64,000 nucleotides of DNA from Streptomyces sp. Root431 (GCF_001426585.1 NZ_LMEI01000013.1:735866-799865); one strand, 5' to 3'. Numbered from the stretch's first letter, positions 1 to 7,947 are shown. A program made the numbers and translations. The notes: generated by a model not told the origin, from the letters alone.

Positions 1-2
1 AC

Positions 3-1151
3 GGCGAGCAGATCGTCGACGTGCCGCCGCGGTCCGTCGCCCACGAGGGCCCGACGTACCACCGGCCGTACGCCCGCCCGGAGTGGCAGGACGCGCTCCA
101 GGCCGACGACGCGAACAAGCTGCCCCGGCCGCAGACCGGCGAGGAGCTGAAGGACCAGGTCCTGAAGCTCGTCTCCTCCCCGAACCAGGCCTCGAAGTCC
201 TGGATCACGGACCAGTACGACCGGTTCGTGCAGGGCAACACGGTCCTGGCGCAGCCCGAGGACGCCGGCATGGTCCGCATCGACGAGGAGACCAACCTCG
301 GCGTGGCCATGGCGACCGACGGCAACGGCCGGTACGCGAAGCTCGACCCGTACACGGGTGCGCAGCTCGCGCTCGCGGAGGCGTACCGCAACGTCGCCGC
401 GTCCGGTGCCAAGCCGCTCGCCATCTCGGACTGCCTGAACTTCGGTTCGCCCGAGGACCCGGCCGTGATGTGGCAGTTCGCCGAGGCCACCCGTGGTCTC
501 GCGGACGGCTGCCTCCAGCTCGGCACCCCGGTCACCGGTGGCAACGTCTCGCTCTACAACCAGACGGGCGAGACGGCGATCCACCCGACGCCGGTCGTGG
601 CCGTGCTCGGTGTGATCGACGACGTCAACCGCCGTACGCCGATCGCCTTCGCGGAAGAGGGCCAGCTCCTCTACCTGCTCGGCGACACGCGTGAGGAGTT
701 CGGCGGCTCGGCTTGGTCCGAGGTCGTCCACCAGCACCTCGGCGGTCTGCCGCCGGCCGTGGACCTGGACCGGGAGAAGCTGCTCGGCGAGATCCTGATC
801 TCGGCCTCGCGCGACGGCATGATCGACGCGGCGCACGACCTGTCCGACGGCGGTCTCGTGCAGGCGGTCGTCGAGTCCTGCCTGCGCGGCGGGAACGGCG
901 CGCGCCTGGTCGTCCCGGAGGGCCTGGACGCCTTCACCTTCCTCCTCAGCGAGTCGGCGGGCCGTGCGGTCGTCGCCGTCCCGCGCAGCGAGGAGCTCCG
1001 CTTCACCGACATGTGCGGTGCGCGGGGTCTGCCGGCGACCCGGATCGGTGTCGTCGACGGTGACGCCGTGGACGTCCAGGGCGAGTTCGCGCTCTCCCTG
1101 GAGGAGCTGCGTACGGCCCACGAGGCGACGATCCCGGCCCTGCTGGCCTGA
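3..1151 (+). CDS. purL: Phosphoribosylformylglycinamidine synthase II, 3' part
   Basis: The frame is open from the first bases of the window, so the start lies upstream; 382 codons of the C-terminal half are present. PurL uses ATP and glutamine-derived ammonia to convert FGAR to FGAM in purine synthesis in the cytosol. The visible part covers the second half of the AIRS/PurM-like fold: a nucleotide-binding stretch with SDCLNFGSPEDP and TGGNVSLYNQT, then the glycine-rich DLSDGGL motif. A strong hairpin follows 18 bases after the stop. purF and purM lie 4 kb downstream, separated by unrelated genes. The family assignment is secure; only the N-terminal half cannot be checked. Confidence 0.97.
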   Translation, partial: GEQIVDVPPRSVAHEGPTYHRPYARPEWQDALQADDANKLPRPQTGEELKDQVLKLVSSPNQASKSWITDQYDRFVQGNTVLAQPEDAGMVRIDEETNLGVAMATDGNGRYAKLDPYTGAQLALAEAYRNVAASGAKPLAISDCLNFGSPEDPAVMWQFAEATRGLADGCLQLGTPVTGGNVSLYNQTGETAIHPTPVVAVLGVIDDVNRRTPIAFAEEGQLLYLLGDTREEFGGSAWSEVVHQHLGGLPPAVDLDREKLLGEILISASRDGMIDAAHDLSDGGLVQAVVESCLRGGNGARLVVPEGLDAFTFLLSESAGRAVVAVPRSEELRFTDMCGARGLPATRIGVVDGDAVDVQGEFALSLEELRTAHEATIPALLA

Positions 1152-1168
1152 TCCGACCTGCTCCGAGA

Positions 1169-1203
1169 GAGCCCCCGCCCCTTCCGGGTGGGGGCTTTCC
1201 CGT
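1169..1203 (+). terminator. Terminator of purL
   Basis: The stem AGCCCCCGCCC pairs with GGGTGGGGGCT (one mismatch) around a short TTCC-type loop and is followed by a T-rich tract. It sits just after the purL stop. Confidence 0.8.
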
Positions 1204-1228
1204 TTTCCGACCGCTTCCCGCTTGCACG

Positions 1229-1250
1229 AGATTACGTAATTACGTAATCT
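1229..1250. promoter_or_regulatory. 22-bp perfect palindrome, probable ArsR-type operator
   Basis: Two 11-base arms (AGATTACGTAA and its reverse complement) meet with no spacer, ending 7 bases before the ATG at 1258. The AT-rich palindrome stands out in this GC-rich genome and is placed where a dimeric winged-helix repressor would block transcription of its own gene. No clear SD sequence lies between it and the ATG, so it may also overlap the transcription start. Which protein binds it is inferred. Confidence 0.6.
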
Positions 1251-1257
1251 CCGCGTC

Positions 1258-1764
1258 ATGGAGCTGGAAGAGCGGGTCGCCGAACTCGAACGGCGCATGG
1301 CCGCCCTTGAGGGCGCCGAGCGCCCCGTCCCCGAGGCCGCCGACGCCACGTTCTGGGCGCTGGAAGGGCTCAAGGCGGACCTCGCGGGAGCGGGTGCGCG
1401 GGGCGAGGACGGCGGTGTGCTGTTCACGGGTACGGTCCGGCTGCCCACCGACGAGCGGTACGAGTGGCAGTTCGGCGCGCTCACCGAGCGGCTGCTCGAC
1501 GAGGAGTGGGCCGAGACCGCGGACTCCTTCGCGGCGCTCGGCCATCCCGTACGGCTCCGGCTGCTGCGGGAGATCCTCGGCGGCCGCCGTACCGCCGCCG
1601 GACTGGCGGAGCTCGCGGAGATCGGCACGACCGGCCAGATCTACCACCACCTCCGGCAGTTGACCGGCGCCGGCTGGCTCCACACCACCGGCCGCGGCCG
1701 CTACGAGGTGCCCGCGGCCCGGGTCGTCCCGCTCCTCGTGATGCTCACCGCGGCCCGCCCGTAG
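1258..1764 (+). CDS. ArsR/SmtB-type winged-helix transcriptional regulator
   Basis: A 168-residue protein. Residues 1-30 look like a short coiled coil (heptad Leu/Glu/Arg) and residues 90-152 form a winged helix-turn-helix that begins with ALGHPVRLRLLREIL, the usual ArsR opening. No cysteine is present, so a classic metal site of the SmtB kind is absent and another signal is likely. The ATG follows a 22-bp palindrome by 7 bases; a good SD sequence is not seen. The M23 peptidase gene starts 21 bases after the stop, so the two are probably one operon and the regulator probably controls it along with itself. The extra N-terminal 85 residues are not explained. Confidence 0.8.
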   Translation: MELEERVAELERRMAALEGAERPVPEAADATFWALEGLKADLAGAGARGEDGGVLFTGTVRLPTDERYEWQFGALTERLLDEEWAETADSFAALGHPVRLRLLREILGGRRTAAGLAELAEIGTTGQIYHHLRQLTGAGWLHTTGRGRYEVPAARVVPLLVMLTAARP

Positions 1765-1785
1765 GAACCGACAGGGGGAACGTCC

Positions 1786-2610
1786 ATGTTTTCGCGCACG
1801 TCCGCGTTACTGCTCCACCGCGCGCTCTGGCTGCTGTTCGTCGTGCAGGCCCTCGCCTCGGTGGCCGTCGAGCCGCCGTGGCCGTACTGGGCGGGCTGGC
1901 TCCCGGCGATCGCCGCCGGCGGACTCGGCCTCGCGCTCTCCGTGACCGCCCGCCGCCGGATCGCGGCGCGGCCGCGCGAGACCGTCGAGGTGGCCCCGCC
2001 GGTCGCCGGCCGCTGGTCCGCGCTCAACAGCCCGGCCGACCGGACGCCGAGCCACGGCACGCACCAGTACGGCCAGACGTACGCCATCGACATCGTCGAG
2101 GAGGACGAGAAGCGCCCCCGCCCCGCCTTCGCCTGGCTCTGGCCCCTCGTCCGCGGCAACCGCCACTTCCCGGCCTTCGACGCGCCCCTGCTCGCCGTGG
2201 CCGACGCGACCGTGGTCCACGCCGAGGACGGCCAGCGCGACCACCTCAGCCGCAACTCGCTGCCCGCGCTGGTCTACCTGATGCTGATCGAGTCCTCCGT
2301 CCGGGCGCTCGCCGGCCCCCGCCGCGTGACCGGGAACCACCTCGTCCTCGACCTGGGCGACGGGACGTACGCGATGTACGCGCACCTGCGGCGCGGCTCG
2401 CTCGCCGTCCGTACCGGCGACCGGGTCGTCGCCGGCCAGGAACTCGCCCGGTGCGGCAACTCCGGCAACTCCACGGAGCCCCACGTCCACTTCCAGCTCA
2501 TGGACGGCCCGGACCTGGCCACGGCCAGCGGCATCCCGTTCACCTGGCACGGCGTCGGCGTACCGGCGAACGGCGAGACCTTCACGGCGCCGGGCTACGC
2601 GGCGGCCTGA
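1786..2610 (+). CDS. Membrane-anchored M23-family peptidase, TTA codon near start
   Basis: A 274-residue protein. Two hydrophobic segments (about residues 9-28 and 35-53) suggest membrane anchoring. The M23/LytM fold is in the second half: SHGTHQYGQTYAIDIV carries the H and D zinc ligands of the first motif, MYAHL the central motif, and PHVHFQL the final HxH. The metal site therefore looks complete, and the likely substrate is peptidoglycan cross-bridges. Codon 8 (1807-1809) is TTA, the leucine codon read only by the bldA tRNA in Streptomyces, so translation is probably limited to developing or ageing cultures. It follows the ArsR-type gene in one transcription unit. The last 16 bases overlap the convergent NTF2-like gene. 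Confidence 0.82.
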   Translation: MFSRTSALLLHRALWLLFVVQALASVAVEPPWPYWAGWLPAIAAGGLGLALSVTARRRIAARPRETVEVAPPVAGRWSALNSPADRTPSHGTHQYGQTYAIDIVEEDEKRPRPAFAWLWPLVRGNRHFPAFDAPLLAVADATVVHAEDGQRDHLSRNSLPALVYLMLIESSVRALAGPRRVTGNHLVLDLGDGTYAMYAHLRRGSLAVRTGDRVVAGQELARCGNSGNSTEPHVHFQLMDGPDLATASGIPFTWHGVGVPANGETFTAPGYAAA

Positions 2611-3002
2611 CCCCAGAAGGCGTCGGACTGGTCGATGTCCGCGACGCACTCGTCGATGTCGGTGATCTTGCCGCCCATGATCGTGAAGATCAGCGCGCCC
2701 TTCATCTCGATGCCCCGGTCACCGCGCGTGGCGTAGAACGTGTTCGCCGCCACCGCGTGGCCCCGGCCGTCGACGGACACGCTGTCCATCTCCACCCGCA
2801 TCTCTCCACCGGTGAGCTCGAACATCTTCCGGTACATGTCGAGGATGTTGTCGCGGCCCTTGAAGTGCCCGGATATCTGGCTGTGGCCGGGCGAGTGGTG
2901 CGTGCAGTCCGCCGTCATCAGGCTGCCGACGGTCTCCATGTCTCCTTTGGTCCACGCCTCGAAACCCTTGAGGACCAGGGCGATGTCAGGGTGCTCAGCC
3001 AT
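2595..3002 (-). CDS. SnoaL/NTF2-like small protein
   Basis: A 135-residue protein with the NTF2-like alpha+beta barrel pattern: helix with FEAWTKGDMETVGSLM, a polar stretch with HHSPG, then LDMYRKMFELTGG and a last strand with INTIMGG-type ITDIDECVADI (nuclear export of the fold is not implied). Such proteins are ketosteroid-isomerase relatives that act as small-molecule isomerases, hydrolases or binding proteins; the substrate cannot be told from sequence. The start ATG is preceded on the minus strand by an AGAGGGG-type SD. It is convergent with the M23 gene and overlaps its 3' end by 16 bases, with no terminator between them. Confidence 0.72.
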   Translation of the reverse strand: MAEHPDIALVLKGFEAWTKGDMETVGSLMTADCTHHSPGHSQISGHFKGRDNILDMYRKMFELTGGEMRVEMDSVSVDGRGHAVAANTFYATRGDRGIEMKGALIFTIMGGKITDIDECVADIDQSDAFWGQAAA

Positions 3003-3082
3003 GGCTGCTCGACCCCTCTCGTACGCGTTGAGGTCTGTGCGGGTAGCCCTCCCTCTCCCAGTCTCCGGCTACCCTCGCCCCC

Positions 3083-3871
3083 ATGCCACCGGCCAAGAAG
3101 CGCGCCCGCAGTTACGACTCCGCCAAGACCCGGGCCGCCGTGCTCGCCCAGTTCGGGCACGTAAGGGAGGCGGTCGCGGGGCTCACGCCGGAGCAGCTCG
3201 ACGCTCCGACCCGGCTGGGGGCGTGGACGGTACGGGATCTGGCGGCGCACTTCACGATGGTGCTCGGCTCCCTGGCCCGGAAGCTCACGGAGCCCGAGCC
3301 GGCCGGGCGGGAGCTCGTCCTGGTCGACTGGCCCCTGGCCACGGCGACGGCCGCCGGGAGCATCGACGAGGACACCCGGGCGATCGACACGGCCGACCTG
3401 CCGGCGCTGTACGCGGAGACCCTAGCGCGGTACGAGGAGGGGATCGGTGCCGTCTCCGACGAGCGGCTCGTCCCGACCCGCTTCGGCGCGATGCGGCTCG
3501 GCGACTTCCTGGTGACGCGGACCGTCGAACTCGTCGTCCACACCGACGACCTGAACGCGGCGACCGGCCTGCACATCCCGTACGACCGCCAGGCCCTCGC
3601 CGCCTGCACCCGCCTGCTCGCCGACGCCCTCGCCGCGAAGGCCCCCGGCGGCGCCGTCGAGGTGCGGATCCCGCCGTACGCGGTCGTGCAGTGCGTGGAG
3701 GGCCCCCGGCACACCCGGGGCACCCCGCCGAACGTCGTCGAGACGGACCCGCTGACCTGGATCAGGCTCGCGACCGGGCGCGCGGAGTGGGCGGAAGAGC
3801 GGGACGCGGCCCGCGTCAGCGCGAGCGGCGAGCGCGCGGACCTGAGCGGCGTACTCCCCGTCCTTTCCTAG
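3083..3871 (+). CDS. Maleylpyruvate isomerase (MDMPI)/sterol-carrier family protein
   Basis: A 262-residue cytosolic protein. The N-terminal half is the mycothiol-dependent maleylpyruvate isomerase DinB-like four-helix domain (LGAWTVRDLAAHFTMVLG, then a helix with VTRTVELVVHTDDLNAATG, whose His and Asp fit the usual metal site). The C-terminal part resembles the SCP2-like tail of these actinobacterial proteins. Mycothiol-dependent transferases of this family act in detoxification; the actual substrate here is unknown. It has its own start with only a weak SD. The stop codon is immediately followed by five copies of a 12-bp tandem repeat. Confidence 0.7.
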   Translation: MPPAKKRARSYDSAKTRAAVLAQFGHVREAVAGLTPEQLDAPTRLGAWTVRDLAAHFTMVLGSLARKLTEPEPAGRELVLVDWPLATATAAGSIDEDTRAIDTADLPALYAETLARYEEGIGAVSDERLVPTRFGAMRLGDFLVTRTVELVVHTDDLNAATGLHIPYDRQALAACTRLLADALAAKAPGGAVEVRIPPYAVVQCVEGPRHTRGTPPNVVETDPLTWIRLATGRAEWAEERDAARVSASGERADLSGVLPVLS

Positions 3872-3930
3872 AGACCCGTCCGGAGACCCGTCCGGAGACC
3901 CGTCCGGAGAACCCTCCGGGGACCCGTCCG
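3871..3930 (+). repeat. 12-bp tandem repeat, five copies
   Basis: The unit GAGACCCGTCCG occurs three times exactly (3871-3906), then twice with two changes and one change (GAGAACCCTCCG, GGGACCCGTCCG). The first base is the last base of the upstream stop codon, so the array lies wholly in the gap before the META-domain gene. In the long frame that crosses it, it would read as repeated ThrArgProGlu, but that frame is not believed to be translated here. Confidence 0.9.
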
Positions 3931-3987
3931 CCGTACAGCACCCGGGGCCCCGCGGAACCGGACGGCCCGCCGCTCCGTCCCACATCC

Positions 3988-4803
3988 ATGCCGAAGCCAC
4001 GCGTCCTCGCCGTCCTGGTCCCGCTCCTTCTGCTCAGCGCCACCGCCACCGCCTGCGGTACGGAACAGGGTCCCGGTGCGGCCGGCGCCGGGACCGTCGA
4101 TCCCGGCCTGCCCGTCAGCGGGACGCACTGGTCGATCAAGGCCGTGACGGTCGACGGCAGCAAGTCCACCGCCCCCGCCGGCGCGCGCGTCGAGTTCAAG
4201 GAGGACGGCCGGGCCCAGGGGAACACCGGCTGCAACCACTTCGGCGCGACCGTCGCCGTGAACGGCGACACCCTCACCGTCACGCAGAACGAGATCACCG
4301 AGATCGGCTGTCCCGGCGACCGGCAGCGCTTCGAGAAGGACCTGATCAAGGCCTTCTCCGGCCCGCTCAAGGGCACGATCAAGGGGGAGCGGTTCACCCT
4401 CGCCTCGGCCGACGGCCGGAACGGCCTCGAACTGTCCTCGGAGCCGGGCGCCCCGCTGCGCGGCACCACCTGGAAGGTCGACTCCCTCCTCTCCGGCACG
4501 ACGGCCTCCTCGCTGCCCGCCGGCAGCGGGAGCAAGGCGCGCTTCGTGATCGGCGAGGACGGTCGGGTCAGCGGGAACCTGGGCTGCAACAACTTCTCCG
4601 CCACCGTCCGGGTCGACGGCACCACCCTCACCGTCGAGGGCCCGGCGGCGACCACCCGCATGATGTGCGCGAGCGCGGAGATGGAGCTGGAGACGAAGCT
4701 GTACGAGCTCCTCGACGGCCCGCTCACCTACCGCCTCGACCACCGCACCCTGACCCTCACGGACTCCTCAGGGGAGGGCCTCACGGCCACGGCGGCCCCG
4801 TAG
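3988..4803 (+). CDS. Lipoprotein with two META domains
   Basis: A 271-residue exported protein. The N-terminus has a basic start, a run of leucines and a cysteine at about residue 24 preceded by SATATA, a plausible lipobox. Two META domains follow in tandem: each has a GTTW/GTHW entry, a GNTGCNHFGATV or GNLGCNNFSATV strand and a downstream cysteine (IGCPGDRQRFEK, MMCASAEMELETK) before the final helix. META domains resemble E. coli HslJ and are found in heat- or envelope-stress proteins; the exact role is unknown. The frame is open far upstream, but the ATG at 3988 is the first that gives a signal peptide. A hairpin follows at 4879. Confidence 0.82.
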   Translation: MPKPRVLAVLVPLLLLSATATACGTEQGPGAAGAGTVDPGLPVSGTHWSIKAVTVDGSKSTAPAGARVEFKEDGRAQGNTGCNHFGATVAVNGDTLTVTQNEITEIGCPGDRQRFEKDLIKAFSGPLKGTIKGERFTLASADGRNGLELSSEPGAPLRGTTWKVDSLLSGTTASSLPAGSGSKARFVIGEDGRVSGNLGCNNFSATVRVDGTTLTVEGPAATTRMMCASAEMELETKLYELLDGPLTYRLDHRTLTLTDSSGEGLTATAAP

Positions 4804-4878
4804 AGGAGCAGCCCGTCACCCACGGGACCGGCGAGTGGGCCGAAGGGGCGCGCCGGGGGAACAGGGACGAGCGCGCGG

Positions 4879-4903
4879 CGCCTCCCGAGGAACGAGGGAG
4901 GCG
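4879..4903 (+). terminator. Hairpin after META lipoprotein gene
   Basis: CGCCTCCC (4879-4886) pairs perfectly with GGGAGGCG (4896-4903) around a 9-base loop, 75 bases after the stop. No T run follows, which is common for Streptomyces terminators. Confidence 0.55.
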
Positions 4904-5024
4904 AGCACGGTCGGCCCTGTGGGCCCGGCTCCAGCGCCCCGGAGGTGAACCGAGCCCCAAAAAGAGGTGCACTCCGTCACATCGCGGGAGCCCTCGAAGG
5001 CTGGTACGAGCGTCTGCTCATCGG

Positions 5025-5054
5025 GGCGCCGGAGGCCGGATCCCTTCCGGCGCC
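5025..5054. terminator. Second hairpin upstream of purF
   Basis: GGCGCCGGA (5025-5033) pairs with TCCGGCGCC (5046-5054), loop 12 bases. It could insulate purF from upstream transcription. Confidence 0.5.
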
Positions 5055-5090
5055 TGCTTCGTAGGCCTCTCCAAGCCGGAGATGATCATT

Positions 5091-5106
5091 TCGTGCGATC
5101 GCACGA
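5091..5106. promoter_or_regulatory. 16-bp perfect palindrome upstream of purF promoter
   Basis: TCGTGCGATCGCACGA is fully self-complementary and sits 27 bases before the proposed -35 of purF. This fits an operator for a purine or other regulator, but no known site is matched. Confidence 0.45.
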
Positions 5107-5132
5107 GTGGGGGAGGGGCCGCTTTTCTTCAA

Positions 5133-5162
5133 TTCGGACCAGTGGGCGAGCCCGTCTACACT
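5133..5162 (+). promoter_or_regulatory. Probable purF promoter giving a leaderless mRNA
   Basis: TTCGGA (5133-5138) and TACACT (5157-5162) are separated by 18 bases. Transcription would begin about 7 bases later, at or next to the GTG at 5170. No SD sequence precedes that GTG, which agrees with a leaderless transcript. Confidence 0.5.
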
Positions 5163-5169
5163 CGGAAAC

Positions 5170-6696
5170 GTGCCACGTGGTGACGGTCGACTCAATCACG
5201 ACTTGCTCCCCGGAGAGAAAGGCCCCCAGGACGCTTGTGGCGTCTTCGGTGTCTGGGCTCCGGGTGAAGAGGTCGCAAAGCTCACGTACTTCGGGCTCTA
5301 CGCCCTCCAGCATCGGGGCCAGGAATCCGCGGGTATCGCGGTCAGCAACGGCTCCCAGATCCTCGTCTTCAAGGACATGGGCCTCGTGTCCCAGGTCTTC
5401 GACGAGACCTCTCTCGGTTCCCTCCAAGGTCATATCGCGGTCGGTCACGCCCGCTACTCGACCACCGGGGCCTCCGTGTGGGAGAACGCGCAGCCGACGT
5501 TCAGGGCGACAGCCCACGGCTCGATCGCGCTCGGCCACAACGGCAACCTGGTGAACACGGCGCAGCTCGCCGAGATGGTCGCCGACCTGCCCAAGAAGGA
5601 AGGCCGCTCGACCCGAGTGGCCGCCACCAACGACACCGACCTGCTCACGGCGCTCCTCGCCGCCCAGGTCGACGAGGACGGCACGCCGCTCACCATCGAG
5701 CAGGCCGCCGCGAAGGTCCTCCCCGACGTCCGGGGCGCCTTCTCCCTCGTCTTCATGGACGAGCACACGCTCTACGCGGCCCGTGACCCGCAGGGCATCC
5801 GCCCGCTGGTCCTCGGCCGTCTCGAGCGCGGCTGGGTGGTCGCATCCGAGTCCGCCGCCCTCGACATCTGCGGCGCCAGCTACGTCCGCGAGGTCGAGCC
5901 GGGCGAGATGATCGCGATCGACGAGAACGGCCTGCGCACCTCGCGATTCGCGGAAGCGAAGCCCAAGGGCTGTGTCTTCGAGTACGTGTACCTGGCCCGC
6001 CCCGACACCGACATCGCCGGACGGAACGTCTACCTCTCCCGCGTGGAGATGGGCCGCCGTCTAGCGAAGGAGGCGCCGGTCGAGGCCGACCTGGTGATAG
6101 CGACTCCGGAGTCCGGCACCCCGGCCGCCATCGGCTACGCCGAGGCCTCGGGCATCCCCTTCGGTGCCGGCCTGGTGAAGAACGCCTACGTCGGGCGCAC
6201 CTTCATCCAGCCCTCCCAGACCATCCGCCAGCTGGGCATCCGGCTGAAGCTGAACCCGCTCAAGGAAGTCATCAAGGGCAAGCGCCTGGTGGTCGTCGAC
6301 GACTCGATCGTCCGCGGCAACACCCAGCGCGCACTCGTCCGGATGCTCCGCGAGGCCGGCGCGGCCGAGATCCACATCCGGATCTCCTCGCCGCCGGTGA
6401 AGTGGCCCTGCTTCTTCGGCATCGACTTCGCCACCCGTGCGGAGCTGATCGCCAACGGCATGTCGATCGAGGAGATCGGCAAGTCGCTCGGTGCGGACTC
6501 GCTCTCGTACATCTCCCTGGAGGGGATGATCGAGGCGACCACGATCCAGAAGCCGAACCTCTGCCGTGCCTGCTTCGACGGCGAGTACCCGATGGAGCTT
6601 CCGGACCCCGAGCTCCTCGGCAAGCAGCTCCTGGAGACCGAGCTGGCCGCCGGCCCGGCCGCCACCGCGGCCGCCGACGCCCTGCGTCGCCCGTAA
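5170..6696 (+). CDS. purF: Amidophosphoribosyltransferase
   Basis: A 508-residue enzyme for the first step of purine synthesis: PRPP plus glutamine gives phosphoribosylamine. An open frame begins at 5107, but the GTG at 5170 is chosen because it gives the usual Streptomyces N-terminus, a short propeptide ending just before the nucleophile Cys23 (DACGVFG). The glutaminase domain (QHRGQESAG, GHNGNLVN) is followed by the PRPP site VVVDDSIVRGNT. All four cysteines expected for a B. subtilis type iron-sulfur cluster appear (GCVFEY, WPCFFG, CRAC). purM follows after 41 bases, so the two are co-transcribed. The start is probably leaderless. Confidence 0.97.
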   Translation: MPRGDGRLNHDLLPGEKGPQDACGVFGVWAPGEEVAKLTYFGLYALQHRGQESAGIAVSNGSQILVFKDMGLVSQVFDETSLGSLQGHIAVGHARYSTTGASVWENAQPTFRATAHGSIALGHNGNLVNTAQLAEMVADLPKKEGRSTRVAATNDTDLLTALLAAQVDEDGTPLTIEQAAAKVLPDVRGAFSLVFMDEHTLYAARDPQGIRPLVLGRLERGWVVASESAALDICGASYVREVEPGEMIAIDENGLRTSRFAEAKPKGCVFEYVYLARPDTDIAGRNVYLSRVEMGRRLAKEAPVEADLVIATPESGTPAAIGYAEASGIPFGAGLVKNAYVGRTFIQPSQTIRQLGIRLKLNPLKEVIKGKRLVVVDDSIVRGNTQRALVRMLREAGAAEIHIRISSPPVKWPCFFGIDFATRAELIANGMSIEEIGKSLGADSLSYISLEGMIEATTIQKPNLCRACFDGEYPMELPDPELLGKQLLETELAAGPAATAAADALRRP

Positions 6697-6737
6697 GACC
6701 CCGCTGCAACCGCAGTACGACACGAAAGTTCTTCAGC

Positions 6738-7805
6738 ATGTCTGAGACCACTGGTGCCAGCTACGCGTCCGCGGGCGTCGACATCGAGGCGGGCGACCGC
6801 GCCGTCGAGCTCATGAAGGAGTGGGTGAAGAAGACGCAGCGCCCCGAGGTCCTCGGTGGCCTCGGCGGTTTCGCCGGCCTCTTCGACGCCTCCGCCCTCA
6901 AGCGCTACGAGCGTCCGCTGCTCGCCTCGGCGACCGACGGCGTCGGCACGAAGGTCGACATCGCCCGCCAGATGGGCGTGTACGACACGATCGGCCACGA
7001 CCTGGTCGCGATGGTCATGGACGACATCGTCGTCTGCGGCGCCGAGCCGCTCTTCATGACCGACTACATCTGCGTCGGCAAGGTCCACCCGGAGCGGGTC
7101 GCCGCCATCGTCAAGGGCATCGCCGAGGGCTGCGTCCTCGCCGGCTGCGCCCTGGTCGGCGGCGAGACCGCGGAGCACCCGGGCCTCCTCGGCCCGGACG
7201 ACTTCGACGTCGCGGGCGCCGGCACGGGTGTCGTGGAGTACGACCGGCTGCTCGGCGCCGATCGCATCCGTACGGGGGACGCGGTCATCGCCATGGCCTC
7301 CTCGGGTCTTCACTCCAACGGGTACTCGCTCGTCCGGCACGTCCTCTTCGACCGCGCCGGGATGAGCCTGGACCAGCAGGTCGAGGAGCTGGGCCGGACC
7401 CTCGGCGAGGAGCTCCTGGAGCCCACCAAGATCTACTCGCTGGACTGCCTGGCCCTCACCCGGACCACGGACGTCCACGCGTACAGCCACATCACGGGCG
7501 GTGGCCTCGCGGCCAACCTGGCCCGGGTGATCCCGGACGGCCTGCACGCCACGGTCGACCGTTCCACCTGGGCCCCGGACGCGATCTTCGACCTGGTCGG
7601 GAAGGCCGGTCAGGTGGAGCGCCTGGAGCTGGAGAAGACGCTGAACATGGGCGTCGGCATGATGGCCGTCGTGCCGGCCGACTCCGTGGACGTGGCCCTG
7701 ACGACCCTCGCGGACCGCGGGGTCGAGTCCTGGGTCGCGGGCGAGATCACCGAGCGCGGCGCGCACACGACCGGCGCGGAGCTGGTCGGCACGTACGCGA
7801 GCTAG
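6738..7805 (+). CDS. purM: Phosphoribosylformylglycinamidine cyclo-ligase (AIR synthetase)
   Basis: A 355-residue enzyme that closes FGAM to aminoimidazole ribonucleotide with ATP, the step after PurL. The frame is open from 6402, inside purF; the ATG at 6738 gives the standard N-terminus (MSETTGASYASAGVDIEAGD). ATP-grasp-like AIRS motifs are intact: ATDGVGTK, VMDDIVVCGAEP, VGGETAEHPG, SSGLHSNGYSLVR and HITGGGLAANL. It is the second gene of a purF-purM operon and is closed by a strong terminator. Confidence 0.97.
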   Translation: MSETTGASYASAGVDIEAGDRAVELMKEWVKKTQRPEVLGGLGGFAGLFDASALKRYERPLLASATDGVGTKVDIARQMGVYDTIGHDLVAMVMDDIVVCGAEPLFMTDYICVGKVHPERVAAIVKGIAEGCVLAGCALVGGETAEHPGLLGPDDFDVAGAGTGVVEYDRLLGADRIRTGDAVIAMASSGLHSNGYSLVRHVLFDRAGMSLDQQVEELGRTLGEELLEPTKIYSLDCLALTRTTDVHAYSHITGGGLAANLARVIPDGLHATVDRSTWAPDAIFDLVGKAGQVERLELEKTLNMGVGMMAVVPADSVDVALTTLADRGVESWVAGEITERGAHTTGAELVGTYAS

Positions 7806-7818
7806 TCAGCGGTACGGC

Positions 7819-7860
7819 AGCGGCCCGGCAGCGCCCCTCAGGGGGTACCGCCGGGCCGCT
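7819..7860 (+). terminator. Terminator of purF-purM
   Basis: An 11-bp perfect stem, AGCGGCCCGGC (7819-7829) with GCCGGGCCGCT (7850-7860), 13 bases after the purM stop. Confidence 0.8.
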
Positions 7861-7915
7861 CCCGTATCCGTATGTCTCTGTCCGTGTCCGTTTCCGTACG
7901 GCGCAGGACAGCACA

Positions 7916-7947
7916 GAAACCCGGCCGGGTGTACCGGACCGGGTTTC
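7916..7947 (-). terminator. Terminator of the DUF3073 gene
   Basis: GAAACCCGG (7916-7924) pairs with CCGGGTTTC (7939-7947). It lies 15 bases beyond the stop of the leftward DUF3073 gene and has a T-rich edge in that direction. Confidence 0.7.

Larger units (their letters stand above)
4804..5169. other. Gap between META lipoprotein and purF
   Basis: 366 bases without a convincing gene. It holds two hairpins (4879-4903 and 5025-5054), a 16-bp palindrome at 5091-5106 and a promoter-like pair before purF. One forward frame, about 4920-5065, stays open with codon-like composition (it reads HIAGALEGWYERLLIG in the middle) but has no start or SD; it could be a gene remnant or chance. Confidence 0.5.

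Noticed and set aside
3871..3930. CRISPR-like direct repeats (also 57231-57313 and 36294-36327)
   Set aside because: Units are 12-15 bp without spacers of 30 bp, and no cas gene is present.
2740..3987. Long plus frame running into the META lipoprotein
   Set aside because: It runs opposite or out of frame to the SnoaL-like and MDMPI genes and passes the 12-bp repeats; the lipoprotein starts at 3988 with its own signal peptide.
4917..5066. Open stretch with codon-like composition before purF
   Set aside because: No start codon, no SD and a hairpin inside it; at most a gene remnant, so no gene is called.
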